DNA of 64,000 bases from Mugil cephalus (taxonomy: Eukaryota > Chordata > Actinopteri > Mugiliformes > Mugilidae). Position numbers and translations under genes: made by a program. Positions within the stretch are counted from its first letter, which is position 1, and the number at the start of each line of letters is the position of its first letter. Where the stretch lies: NCBI RefSeq assembly GCF_022458985.1, contig NC_061777.1, forward strand, positions 14,225,668 to 14,289,667. The letters run 5' to 3'. Of the stretch, positions 13,201-35,214 are shown piece after piece. The notes beneath the pieces are model-generated. The model searched no databases, was not told the DNA's origin, and worked only from the letters and a program-made list of their open reading frames with translations.

Positions 13201-14435
13201 TCAGTTGCGACATGGAGCTGTAACGGAGCCATCGTGCTCATCAGGAGTCTTTGCTGTGAAATGCAAAATCAGTGACTTGAACATCTGTTACATGAATTAG
13301 TTAAAGGTTCTCTGTGTGCTTTGTAGGTATAACAACCAGTGGATGATTGTGGACTATAATCACTTCACTCCAGGGAAGACGGATATTAAAGAGAAGCTCT
13401 TTGTTGTGTTGGAGCAGATTCCGTAAGTCTGTGTGCACCCAAACTTAAACAAAAACAGATGACTGATTCAGTATTTAACTGATCGCTAGAAACCCTATCA
13501 GAGACAAATCACTTTAAACGGCTGTTTCTTGTCTTGCAATGCTGCAGGGGACACGTCGTTTACCATGATAAAACTGAGGAACTGCTGAAGAAGGGGTATT
13601 GGGCTAGTTACAACATACCGTGAGTATCCTGTCTGGAATTTATACCTTCGATTACATGAGCTCCACTGTTCTCTATATAAAAACTTATATTTGTTCACAT
13701 ATGCTCATACGTAGGTACTATGTGGAAATATTCAATGCCAGTGGTTGCAATGAGTTGGTTGAGAAGTTCGGCCCGTGGTTCTCTCTGGACCAGAATCCCC
13801 GGGCTCAGATATTCAGGAGAAATCAGACAGATGTCACAGATGTGGACTCCATGATCCGTCTCATGAGGTAAGATCTATGTGTTGCTCAGGTTTGGTGGTG
13901 CTAGATTGTTTTTCCAAAAACAAGTTTCTTATCAGATGTGTCGGTTTGTTTCAGATATAATAACTTTAAGGAAGATCCTCTCTCCAAGTGTGAAGGCTGC
14001 AATCCACCTGAGAATGGGGAGAACGCAATCTCAGCCCGTTCAGACCTGAACGCAGCTAATGGAACGTATCCCTTTGGTGCCTTAAAACAGAGACAACATG
14101 GAGGAACCGACATGAAGGTTTTTATTTTTCGAATTCACTTTCGTACCATTATGGCTCATGTGCATCGATTTTACACCCTCAGTCTTTTCTGTATGTTGAA
14201 CTCAAATGAATTTAGGAGAACATATTTTTCCTAAATTTAATGCATTGTGTGTGTTCCTGTGCAGATGACCTCCTATGAGATGTTTCGTGAGTATGGCATG
14301 ATGGCAGTGAGTGGGCCAACCTGGGACCAGGTTCCACCCTTCCAGTGGAGTACTTCTCCCTACAAAGACCTTATGCACATGGGTCACCCTGACATTTGGG
14401 CTTTCAAGCCTGTAAAAGTCACCTGGACACCTTAA
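10233..14435 (+). CDS. plbd2: Putative phospholipase B-like 2 (lysosomal 66 kDa protein)
   Basis: PLBD2 is a soluble, mannose-6-phosphate-targeted lysosomal glycoprotein with an N-terminal-nucleophile hydrolase fold. Its natural substrate is unsettled despite the name. Twelve exons join in frame: 10233-10453, 11343-11436, 11530-11688, 11772-11872, 11976-12190, 12727-12821, 12920-13080, 13327-13422, 13548-13619, 13715-13867, 13955-14117, 14265-14435. They total 1,701 nt (566 aa), close to the mammalian protein. A hydrophobic signal segment (VLNLIAALLVFCCLCAS) follows the start. The motif GSGSCSALIKL around 12050-12075 carries the cysteine expected as nucleophile after self-cleavage. NX[S/T] glycosylation sequons such as NKSS and NGTY are present. 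The C-terminal part has the family's Trp-rich motifs (GPTWDQVPPF). A polyadenylation signal lies at 14889-14894. The gene looks intact. Confidence 0.95.
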
Positions 14436-14888
14436 TTGCTAAGACACTGCACATATAAGTGACATGATAAATGTAAATAGTGCCACCAGAGCTGTCTCAT
14501 GTTTTGAAAAAGGGAAATACAGTGCGCATTGATTGGTTGAGGATTGGTAACAATAGTATTATTACAGTGTTCACATTATAAAGCATAGAATACTAAGAAA
14601 GTTATGAGTATGAAGCAATATGATCAAGAACCAGGAAATCTTCAACATCTGATTCACATTTGATTGTTTTGTTTTAATATCTTTTTTAAACTCTTTTTTT
14701 AAAATTTTAATTCTAATGACTGACTGAAATGCTGTATTTGGGATATGTCTGCACTTTCTTCAGAAAAATTACCAAGTATTAATGTTGATGTTGATGCAAT
14801 TTGTGTTACACATGGTACGTGTTGATCATTTTTCTGATCATTTTTGTGCAATTCTGACTTGTTTTAATCTATTTTTAAATATTTGATC

Positions 14889-14894
14889 AATAAA
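14889..14894 (+). terminator. plbd2 polyadenylation signal AATAAA
   Basis: A canonical AATAAA hexamer lies about 450 bases after the plbd2 stop, in an A/T-rich 3' UTR. It is the most likely poly(A) signal by position and match. Confidence 0.5.
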
Positions 14895-15359
14895 CATTGC
14901 CCTGACCCTTTCCTAGTTTTGGTAAATGTGTGTATTATTGTTCATACTTAAAAATTGTTTTACCAATAACCAATAAAGGTTAAACTGGTCTAGTACTCAT
15001 AAACAGCTGCTCACAGAAGAGCAAGAAAGGTGGCTATTAAGCACAGGTTGCCCACCATCAGTTGTGTTGAGATCTTCATATAGTGTAAGCCAGAACCCAA
15101 TAAATTAAGTGTCTTGGAACTTTTAGCCCCGTTTTTTCAAACTTCCCCATGAACCTGATCAGTCTTCATGGCCTGCAGTTTTTCACTTCTACCTGAATAG
15201 ACAATGCTCCAACAACCTATCTTCCTCTTATGTTCTCAAACTGTCATGTAACATCATTAGCTATATCTTGTATCTGTGTCATAATCAGATTCTACGTGTT
15301 TTCTTTAGTCAGCCTGTATGTATCTACGACAGATGTATGTTTATCTAATTTCTCCAGTC

Positions 15360-15541
15360 TTCTCTGTCTCTGCCCAGCTGGCCTTAGTCAGATGGGTGCG
15401 TCTATATGACCTGTGTTGTGCTCAAAGTTTGTTCCTGTTAAAAGGGAGTTTTTCCTTGCCACCGTTGCCTTCAGGCTTGCTGTGGAGGCTTCAGGCCATG
15501 TTTTGTTTTATTGACGCTATATAAATAAAACTGAATTGAAT
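15360..15541 (+). repeat. Non-LTR retrotransposon (LINE) 3'-end fragment
   Basis: The stretch contains 'ttaaaagggagtttttcctt' and ends 'ctatataaataaaactgaat'. This is the familiar 3' end of a common fish LINE with a short 'taaataaaa(t/c)tgaat' tail repeat. No coding part is visible, so this is a 5'-truncated copy. I judge the L2/CR1/Rex1 group likely, but the exact clade is uncertain. Confidence 0.6.
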
Positions 15542-16914
15542 TACATCTTGAGGATGAAAGATAATAATACAAGAAAGTTATTATCATTCAGGCCCATAGA
15601 CTATCCTCTGTTCGGACAAAACAACAAAGAGATTGTGCAGCAGAATTAAGTATTTCAGTTCAACAAGGATATTGCCCTGCGTTTTCAGGTTGCTTAGTGA
15701 ACAATGAATTATTGCACAAAACAGCATTTTAGAAGATGAGTTTGTGCAAGTTGAGTAAATGCATTCATATAAATTTCACAGTCTTTAAGATAAATAAGCT
15801 TTTCATATAACTAATGCGAATGTCTATGCAATAACGGTGAAGCCATGAAGCTAAATGTAAATAATAACACTATATGCTTTCTGTCTGGCTCCAAGACCAA
15901 GTGATCAATCACGTGGTCCAAGGCACCGTTGTCGTCAAGCTGCTGATAGTGTCGTAAACCCGTAACTCTGTCGTGTTGTTATTTTCGGTGGTGGTGTGTC
16001 AACTAACGGAGCCTTAAACTTGTTAAATGTCAGACTCTGACTTTATATCGGTCAACGGATTGTGTCAATGTGTTTAACGGAAGCTGGCGACGTGATCAGA
16101 GAAAACTGTTTCGAGGTATGACGTCAACTTTCAGTTTGTTGGTTAGTTGGCTTCACTGACAGTTTGCTGTTGTAGTGAAGTCGCCTCCTGTTGCGTTAAA
16201 GTCTGAATGAATTTCTTTCGCCTGGTCGTGTATTCAAATGTTTTTAGTGAATAAGGGCGTTGGGGGTCCTGTTGTTTTCCGTCATTATAAATAATTATGT
16301 AATTTTATCTTTGGTGAGTCGTTTTTTGGCAAGTTTCAGTCACAGAGCATATGGTAACATTGACCTAGAAATATGTCTGATGAAGTCCATTATTCAGTTT
16401 TGAGTTTAACAATGTTTCTGTCTTAAATATATGTTACAGACAGTGTAGAACCGTAAAAATACTTGACCTAATAATTACATCTATGCGCACTTCATTCCCA
16501 ACAACTGAATTTATTATTTTCTATTTTCTACACGATAAAACCATTCTCAGTCTCTGCACTAAACAGGGCGTGTGTGTATATACAGAACACTACGTAGTTG
16601 CTTCCCGATGAAGCAAAGTCGTCTTCCAAAGTTGACGTCTCAGATACTGTTTGCTCTGACTATAAATCATTCAGTAGAACAAACAGTAAAGATAGGTATA
16701 CATTTAATGAATTCACAATTAACACCTTGCTTTTGGTGGTCAGCTGTTTTACATAACTCATAGATCCACTAAAAGGTTCCAACAACAGCTCTGGTTGGAC
16801 TACCAAACGTGCTGTAGTGGAAAAAAGAAAACAAAGTAGCTGTCCTGTTCTTGTATGTAAAGTGACTCTCTTCTGTTTACAGCCTTCTGGTTCTCAGCTG
16901 TATGTGGAAGTCTG

Positions 16915-18401
16915 ATGATGGGTTTCTTGCAGCCTGTGACTAACCTCAGAGACTATATATCCCAGAATCCTCCACTGGTGACCTTTTTCCTTTGTCTGTT
17001 GACTCTGGCTATCTCGTTCATCTGCCTCAGCTCTTACAGCTATACCCACACTCTACCTAACCCAGACACAGCAAAGGTAAGAAAGCGCTTATTAAACTTG
17101 TCTTGGAGAACAAAAATATCTTAGGAACTCTTTGAGGCTTCTGACTTTAATACACTCATGCAAAACGTTCAGCGATGCTTTTTGAAGACTTCCTTGTAAA
17201 TGATGTATTCTGGTGTACATAAGGAACATTATGCTGTGCAGGCTGTGACTGAATGTGTTCAAGCATTTCTCTGTGTCCGGATAGTATATGTGTATAATGA
17301 AATGCTTTATTCCTCTTTAGGATTGGAACCTCCTACTGTCCTCTTTATCACAGTTCCAGCTCTGTGTTAAAGAAAATGCAACTTCATCTGAGCTAGTTTC
17401 CTCTGTTCCCTTGACTCTGATTGAGCAGGGAAATGACAGAAAAACCTCAGTTAACTCACCAACGAGTCCCTCGTCTATAACACATTTTCATCTCCAAGTT
17501 CCTCTGGCTGTGATCGGCAGCTCACCAAGTGGTTCTCTAAAAAATCTTAGTCTGCACACTGCCCTGAGTGCCAGTCAGCTACGTCTTGAAGGTTGGTTTT
17601 GCAGTGGATGGATCTTATGTGAAATAAAATAAATGTGTGTATTACCTTTCATTCTTACTGTATTTATTTTACTCTTTAGGCCAAGAAATGGTCAATATGA
17701 CACTTCTGCCTGGAAACAGCACCCACACCTGCCTCACCATAAGTGCCCCAAAACACCTCCTGCCAGAGAGTCTGTAAGTTAATTTACTCTGTGTAATTTC
17801 TAAGCTATATTAAATTTAAACGACTCTCTAACCGAAAAGGAATCTCGCCAAACTTAATTTCTATTCATTTCTTATTTCTGTGTGCTGTTCTTTCATGAAG
17901 GCTTCCTCCAGTGTGCAATGCTTCAGGGAACGATATTTCATCCATCCACGTGGAAGCGACCAACCAGCTGCCTACAGCATCACAAACCTGCTACAGTCTG
18001 CACTGGAAGAATGACCCCTCTCTTACAGTCATGTTAACACTGGTACAGTAAACACACATACCACCAATACCACTCACGATACAGATACTCTTGTTTTCAC
18101 CCTTTAATTTGTCCTGTGCTTTAATTCTTTAGGAGGAGCAGCGTGTGGCCGTGCGCCATTTATTGGAAGTCAGTGTGTGTCTGCTTGCAGTTTGTTTTAT
18201 TCTCTTTTTAGCTGCTAGTCTTACACAATCACTCACACGCCGCTACCACTGGAATGGGCTGGACCTACAAAACGTAACAGTCATTTTTTCATTTTATTAC
18301 ACTACTGGATGCTTATTGGAACATTTTAGAGACACGTGCAGACCTTTTAATCTCACCTTAGTGCTTTACTCTGTTTTCAGGAGCCCCTGATTGATAGCTG
18401 A
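16915..18401 (+). CDS. TMEM219/TMEM248-family transmembrane protein
   Basis: Six exons join in frame: 16915-17076, 17321-17591, 17680-17773, 17901-18042, 18133-18273, 18381-18401. They total 831 nt (276 aa). The N-terminus (NLRDYISQNPPLVTF) matches the TMEM248/TMEM219 pattern 'L..YIS..PPLV.F' before a first membrane segment. A luminal or extracellular region follows with DWN, conserved cysteines and many NX[S/T] sites. A second membrane segment lies near the C-terminus (LLEVSVCLLAVCFILFLAA), then a short tail ending EPLIDS. Length and tail fit TMEM219 (IGFBP-3 receptor, a death-receptor-like partner of IGFBP3) better than TMEM248, but the sequence is diverged and I do not assign a symbol. Two adjacent ATGs at 16915 and 16918 could both serve as the start. 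A further coding exon upstream is not excluded. Confidence 0.75.
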
Positions 18402-19319
18402 ACATGTTTCTCCCTCTGCATCCTGAAGAAATCCCTTGGTTAAAATGTGCAATATGTATTATAAAGTATGTACTGAAACTAAAACTGAAAATGCATCCCA
18501 CCAATTTTACAACAGAAAGCAGTTTACATGTCCTGGAGAGGATTACTGACTCACTGACTATAAAGGATATGTTTTGTTTCTCTGAAAGAGTCTGGTAAAT
18601 TACTCCTGGGAGCCTCGTGATGGTTATCTCAGTTTTGGTTGAGACATAAAATATTTCAGTTTACACTAGTCAGTAGCAATATATTTCAGTCTTTGTTTGC
18701 ATTAATTTTGTCCATTTCACTCTGTTTCTCACAAGTTCCCCAACATCATGAATGTGCAATACATAATATCCATGTGAGACATGGCAGTTATAGAGAAGGA
18801 GTATTATTGGTATTGGGCCCATGGAGGAACGGAAACAGCTCTTCTGATAATTCTGTTTGATATTGTTGTTTAATATATTCCAAGAATTGCCCCGACTACT
18901 TGAGGTTGCACAATTTATAAACTGCTCCCAAGAAGTGGTTGGAGTGAATGTGGTTGTATAATGTACTGTGTTGCTATCTGCATATGTATTCTCCATCTGT
19001 ATCTTTTATGGGACCAAAGGTCTTTGGGTATATTGAGCCAACATGATAGTCTATTAACACACAGAATCATATACATAGCAGCTTAAAGAGACATGGAAGA
19101 AGTCCCAAAATATTTGAAAAGGGACAATGTGTCTGTTAAAACTGCTGCTTAAAACTGCTGCGATACATTACCTTTTGTAATGCCTGTTTTTAAATAAAAA
19201 CTTAACACTATATGAAGCACAACTACTCAGGTGTGTGCATTTTGAATGGATATAATGCAGGATTTTTGATTCATCTAGGAAATAAATCACTGATTGTATT
19301 CTGTTTTCAAACATTGTTT

Positions 19320-19545
19320 TCCTTGACTTAGACTTGCTTTATTGTCATTCAACAAACACGGCATCAGTGTGAATAGACAGAGAGAGAGAGAGAGAGCATA
19401 TAAATGCTATAAAATTTAAATTACTTATAGTATCAAGATGTAATGATAAAAGAATAAAGTGGCATAGTGATTATTGCATCAGAGGTAGCAGTATGTCAAA
19501 GTCCATAGTGCTGCTTTAGCAGTAATAAGGTATATGTATATGTCT
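19320..19545 (-). repeat. Probable LINE 3' tail (reverse strand), with GA microsatellite
   Basis: On the reverse strand the right end reads 'aatgacaataaagcaagtct', a tail typical of fish LINEs. A short (GA)n run lies at 19378-19397. The upstream part (about 19440-19545) shows only a loose resemblance to LINE 3' UTR. Family and exact ends are uncertain. Confidence 0.4.
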
Positions 19546-20099
19546 GTTCTTGGTTTCTGTTCTAATGTTGAGGAACTTTACTTGAGTTTTAAACCAGTAA
19601 CGTTTAACATTTCCAAATCATTTATGGATTTCAGTGTTTGTCCTACCTTCATTGAAGGCTTTGTCTTACTTAATGACTTTGTATTTGGCTTTTTACAGTG
19701 ATTTGTAATTTCTGCATTTACAAGTCAAAATATTAGGGCTGCAGATTGATCGGATAAAGTGCACTTAGTGAAAGACCTTTATTTCCTATTGTGGGGCACA
19801 TACACTACTACTTCCTGAGAGTCTAGGTCACGTGTCAAACTCAGGGACCACACAGAAACCACTTTAATCTCAAGCAGGTAAGTAATATCAGCATAATAAC
19901 CTATAAATAACAGCATTTTGTTTCTTTCTTCTTTTAGTTCGGAGAAGTACATTGAATGTACTTCACCAATCATAATGTACTACATTATGAAAATCTTTAC
20001 ATTTAATGAACAACCTCACATTTCATGTTAAAAACAAGCACACTTTTGGCACTTTATCTGCTGTTTTAGTTGTGTCATGTCTGTGACTGTGACTAGATT

Positions 20100-20650
20100 G
20101 GCACGACCCCCCTTTTATTGAAAAATTGCTTTCCCTTAATAAGGCTCTCTTCATTGCATTCAGTCCTCGGCAGCATGTTGGGCCTCTCCCCATGACAGGC
20201 TCATCTGATCCAGCTCTCACATCACAGTTCTGTTCAGGTGGTTTTGGGTCTCCCAGGTTTTCTCTTGTCTGATGGTGTGCATCTAAAGTCGACCCTTGGG
20301 ATACAGTTCTGCTCCATCCTCAGCACATGTCCTAACCATCTCATCTCAGACGTCTGTGTGTAATCTCCTTGGTGACGGTCCAACTCCTTGTTTTCTTGTG
20401 CAGTTCATCGAGATTTTGTTTAGCCAAAAGATCCGGCACATTTGCCTGAGGCATGGGTTGTGGAACACTTTGAGTCTCTTGTTAGTGTCCATTTTGACCA
20501 CTCGCCAGCTCTCTGAACCATATAGCTGAACAGACTTGACATTGCTGTTATATGAGCATCTTTGTTTTAAGGCTGTGCTGCTTGGACCTCCAGATGGAAC
20601 AGGGTTGGGAGAAGTCATCCTGAGCATTTCCCAGCCTTGCCTTCATGTCT
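20100..20650 (-). mobile_element. Decayed LINE fragment: reverse transcriptase C-terminal region
   Basis: Reverse-strand translation at 20346-20627 includes SVQLYGSESW, KMDTNKRLKVFHN, CLRQMCRIFW and, near the start of the frame, MLRMTSPNPVPSG. These match the motif series 'KSVLLYGSETW ... CLRRI..I.W ... GHVLRM' found at the end of reverse transcriptases in several LINE clades. In this copy the LRMTSPNP block lies on the wrong side of YGSESW for that series and the frame is short, so the piece is rearranged or decayed. The forward-strand sequence on both sides looks like the same element. The clade was not determined. Confidence 0.55.
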
Positions 20651-21643
20651 TTTGATGACTTATAATTTTCACACTTTGTAAATTCCCGGGGGCTAGATTG
20701 GACCCTCTGTTGGGCCGGTTATGAATGTGTCTTCTATTTTACTGTCTGGTTAGAGGCGTTAAGAGGCGTCACCGTGGACTTTACCCCATCTGCTATGACC
20801 TTTGCAAATAGCCAGTGAAAACCGTCCAATCAGTGCTCAGGACCTTCACATGGAGCCTTCCTATTGGCCGAGTGGGTAGAAAATGGGCGGGACTTAAGCC
20901 TGGCAGAGGGAAACCAACCATCGACGATGAGGTGGTTGGATTTTTCGCGGCCTGGAGACGAGTTTCATGTCAAGGAAAAGAAAACGTAACGTTACAAATT
21001 AATAAATACTTCGTTGAAGGATTATTATAGCAGCACAAGGAGACTACGTAGCCACCGGCATGTGAGAACAGTTCGCAGAGTCGGTAAAATGAGTTGATAG
21101 AGCTGCCGTCAGCCTTGTTTTCACACAGTGTAAAGCTAGCTAGCCGCTTCATAAACATTTAGCAGAAGTCGCTAATATCCGCTCGCTACTAACCTTAGTC
21201 TAACGTGATGCCCTAATAACATCCGCTGCTAACTTTTGAAACGTTTATGTCTTGTGCTCTTGTCTCAGCCGGCCTTACTTTACATAAACGCAGCTAGGCC
21301 GGAGTCGCACTACAGAAATGCCTAAACTATGGTTTCACGGCTGCCTTTAGGACGTTCCTTCATTACAGCTTGTTGTTCCCTGCAGGCCTCCCACGTGGTA
21401 CTTGTTGGTACCCCGACTTGAGGGTGTTTCCTGAAACTTGTTGTTAAAGACTCCACATCAGTTAATGTCACATCGTGCCTATGGTGACAGCTAATGAAGC
21501 GAGGAAGTGTTTAGGTGCTTGCATAATATTTATGCACGTTTTGTTGTCCTTTTAGGGTGAACGCTCTGCACTAGAGCTTGTTTTGTCAGGAAGAAGACAA
21601 ACAAGAGGCCAGGAAGGAAGAAGGATACAACTATACATTGAGC

Positions 21644-31964
<10,321 letters not shown>

Positions 31965-34590
31965 AGAAGAAAATTATAAACATGAAGAGGACACGGAAAT
32001 TAACAGACTGACAGTTTTCAATCCAGCCATTACTTGCTGGGACCCATGCTTATGTTGGCTGTGAATATTGGGACATTTTCATTATTGATCCCTCCAAATC
32101 TTAATTTTTTTTTTTTTTTTTTTTTTAAACAAAACATTGTTGGTTAGCCCCCTGACCTGTGGTTTTCTTTTTAGTCCTTTTTATATATTCACGGTTATAT
32201 ATGTTAATCTATGTTTAAGACGTCCTGTCTTTATCGCTTTGGAATAATTTCTGTAGGTTTAATACAACGTATGCTCCTTTTTATATAGGTAACTAATGCT
32301 GTGACATTCGTTGCTCCTCTTGGTGCGGGTGGGGGATTCCACACACTAAGTGACTCAAGACTTCGGTTGAAATCGTCTGTTCTCTGTGTTGGAGCCATTA
32401 ATTAAACGGCGAGTTTTATTTTGTACACTAAAAGCACATCAGTGTTGCCCGTCATCTTCCTACGTCCTGCTCTGCAGACGAGGTTTGTCTCTCACGGTCA
32501 GGTGATGTGCCACACCCAAAAACAATAACCAATTACTGGGTCTTATCAGAACGGATATTCCTTTAAAGCCCCTGCATGTAAGCTATGTTCATTTTTTGGA
32601 AGTGAAAAAAAAAGAAAACCTTTGTTAAATTCAAAACTGTGTTCATAATCATATCCTTATTTCTGAACAAAGTTTTAACATGTCATGAAAATGTTTTATT
32701 AAACGGTGCATGCTTTCAGTCTTTTGACTTTTGTTTTGCGGGATTTTTACTCGATGACAGTAGGTTCAGCAACGTGTTATTTAAATATGTCTGTAAATAG
32801 TAAATAGCAAAATATTGGTTGTGGGAGATGTACATTTTATATTGAGTATAAAGTAAAAGTTAAAAACCAAGGCGTTATATATTAGTGTCATTAGTTTGAG
32901 TCTGTGCTCACTGGAGATTTTTGTCAGCCCAGTGAGAATCAGAGTTGTAAAAATGCCCTAAATCCCCCTTAATGAAGGTTAGTGTTACATTTATTTTGAA
33001 GCAGTGACGGAAAGGTGGTAATTCAACTGCGTGATCATTTTAGAGGATGTAGTTTGTGGACAAACCTTGGTCTCTCATTTTGTGGATGACCTGTTTTAAC
33101 ATTAACTGCTTGAAATTATATATGTATATATATCTTTTTTTTTCTTGTTTATTTTTCAGTGCTCCAGCCACAATAGTTAAAAATCAAATCTTTGAAACCT
33201 GTTCAAATAAAAATGACCTTGAAAATGACCAAGAATACAACAGTGGAAAAGTGCATGGGGCAATCTGCTAGTCACTTGACCTGGCTCTTTTACTTGCACC
33301 AGGAAAACGTGCTGTGGAAAACTTAAAAAAAAATTATACTAGGCCAAAATGAAGGGTCATAGTAATGGTGACTTTGACCTTTTTTTTTCTTTTTTTAAGT
33401 CACGTTGTCAAACTATTTTGTCTTATCTTCACGGTTCAATGACATGTTTTTGGCACGGGGCACCAGACTTCACACAGGCAAATTGTGGATTCCTGATGAC
33501 GCTAATGTTTGACAACAGGACATCGTATATTCATATCATTCACCCTGAGCACTGACCCTCCTGAAGATTGTGGGGCCAGTAGTCTGCCAGCTATTTATAA
33601 ATGACAGTGTTGCAAATGGATACTCCTCATCAACTGAGACAAAGCTGGTCCACAATATCAACAAAACCAGGAAATAATTCAGCACGTCCAGACACACACA
33701 GACGGATGATAGAGATGGAGGACTTTTTTTGTCTGTTTGTTTTTTTAGAAACTTCTTGTTGTTTACTTTGATGGGATTGTCAATTATATGTTTATTTTGT
33801 CATGACTTGGTGACTTATAAAGAGTTTTGTAATTCCTGTTCACATATGAAGAGGAAGTAATGTCAGGAACACAACACAATCACTAGCTGTGAGGTCAGTG
33901 TTTGAACATGTAGTAAATAAAAAGAAAAAAGCAAGATGAAGGAGCGGTTGTATAACATTAGATTGCATGTATTCATTGTGCAATATGTGCCATGAAGCAT
34001 TGATACGAGAAAGTTCAATGTGCACGTGAACGCAGCGTTTAACAAAAGCGACTTTTATTTTGAAGGCGAAGACTTGAAGCTGCTGTACATGTAAACACTG
34101 CAACGCTAACTGGTAAGGTTGCTAACACATGGTTTTAACCTTTTAAGTCACTATTTAAGGAGAATTAAATGTCAAAGTATTAGTAGACCCAGCGTGAATG
34201 TGCTAAAAGTCACGGTGGATGAACCTTCGATAAAAAGCGTCGTAGCTTGTGTTTATTTTCGGGTTGCATAGTTATAATACGAAGAATTACAAAGGCTTGG
34301 AGAATAGCTTATATTAACCATTAGACTGTAATATGGTGCAAAAAACAAAACACAATTCAAAGTTTCAGATAATACATGAACACAAAGGAAAACGGAATCA
34401 AATGAACTTTGACCCACTTTTGTCGTCGCCGTTCAGTGTTTGTTGTGAGTCTGTCTTATGCACTTTGTGGTGTAAATAAGCTACTTTAATATTAGTTTTG
34501 TATTTTTTAAATGCACAGTTGTATTAATAAAACAATTACTCGTCTTCTGCTTTCTGGTGTGTGGAAAAACATGTAATGTTAACTTTCTGT
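31965..34590. other. morc2 3' UTR and intergenic spacer
   Basis: The stretch after the morc2 stop is A/T-rich, with a T tract at 32106-32126 and several 'attaaa' motifs (for example about 32400 and 32698) that could serve as poly(A) signals. No coding region can be supported between about 32500 and 34590. Small frames there resemble nothing known. A non-coding first exon of the AidB-like gene may lie in the right-hand part. Confidence 0.45.
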
Positions 34591-35190
34591 CAGATATCGG
34601 CAGAAAATATAATTGTGTCACCTGTGAGGATTTCTTCTGAGCGCCATGAATCTTGGCACTGTCATATTGGAATATGTCCGAGCCATCAGGGAAGACAAAA
34701 ACCCTGTGATGGAATAAACTGGCCATTCAGTATATTCAGGTAGTCAGCTGACCTCATTCTTGGGGCATGATGTTGCTGAAGCTAGACTTGAGCAACTGCA
34801 CCAACCCCAGATCATAGCACTGTCTCCACAGGTTTGTACAGTAGACACTAGGCATGATGGGTACATCACTTCATCTGCCTCTCGTCTTACCCTAATGCTC
34901 CATTATTCTGGAACAGGGTGTATCTGGACTCATCAGACCACATGACCTTATGCCATCCAGAGTCCAATCTTTGTGCTCCCTAGCAAATTGAAGCCTTTTG
35001 TCCTGGTTAGCCTCACTGATTAGTGGTTTTCTTAATGCTACAGAGCTGTTCAGTCCCAATCCCTTTAGTTCCCTTCACATTATACATGTGAAAATGCTCT
35101 TACTTTCACTATTAAACATAGGATTTGTTTTCTGATCACATAATTATGTGGCCATCAGTTGAATGCTTCACCTAACAGCACTGTGTTGAC
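34590..35190 (-). mobile_element. Fossil Tc1/mariner transposase fragment (reverse strand)
   Basis: Reverse-strand translation gives EANQDKRLQFAREHKDWTLD near 34930-35020. It continues as VMWSDESRYTLFQNNG near 34880-34935, after a one-base frame change. Further along is VFPDGSDIFQYDSAKIH near 34640-34700. These match the first catalytic-Asp block (WSDE) and second-Asp block ('FQ.D.A..H') of Tc1-family transposases. The frame is broken in several places and no terminal repeats were found, so it is an old copy. It is unlike the intact Tc1 element at 45484-47089. Confidence 0.7.
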
Positions 35191-35214
35191 TCTTCTGACC
35201 ACAGGTTTCCGGCC

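Larger units (their letters stand above)
14436..16914. other. plbd2 3' UTR, LINE tail, spacer and 5' UTR of next gene
   Basis: The plbd2 3' UTR runs to about 14910. A LINE-like 3' tail follows at 15360-15541. The block around 15900-16115 is richer in GC and CpG than its surroundings and is followed by 'ggtatgacg', a possible donor. It may be the promoter and a non-coding first exon of the TMEM219-like gene. I see no gene in the rest. Confidence 0.4.
18402..21643. other. Spacer: 3' UTR, LINE remnants and morc2 promoter
   Basis: The 3' UTR of the TMEM219-like gene probably ends near the 'taaataaaaactta' sequence around 19190. LINE-like tails follow at about 19320-19545 and an RT fragment at 20100-20650. 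The last segment, about 20800-21640, should hold the morc2 promoter and non-coding first exon. It includes an inverted CCAAT box in 'cctattggccg' near 20861 followed by 'tgggcgggac'. Reading frames here match no known protein other than the RT fragment. Confidence 0.45.

Noticed and set aside
13145-13300. Possible C/D-box snoRNA in a plbd2 intron ('ctgatgatggg')
   Set aside because: No D box or closing stem was found.
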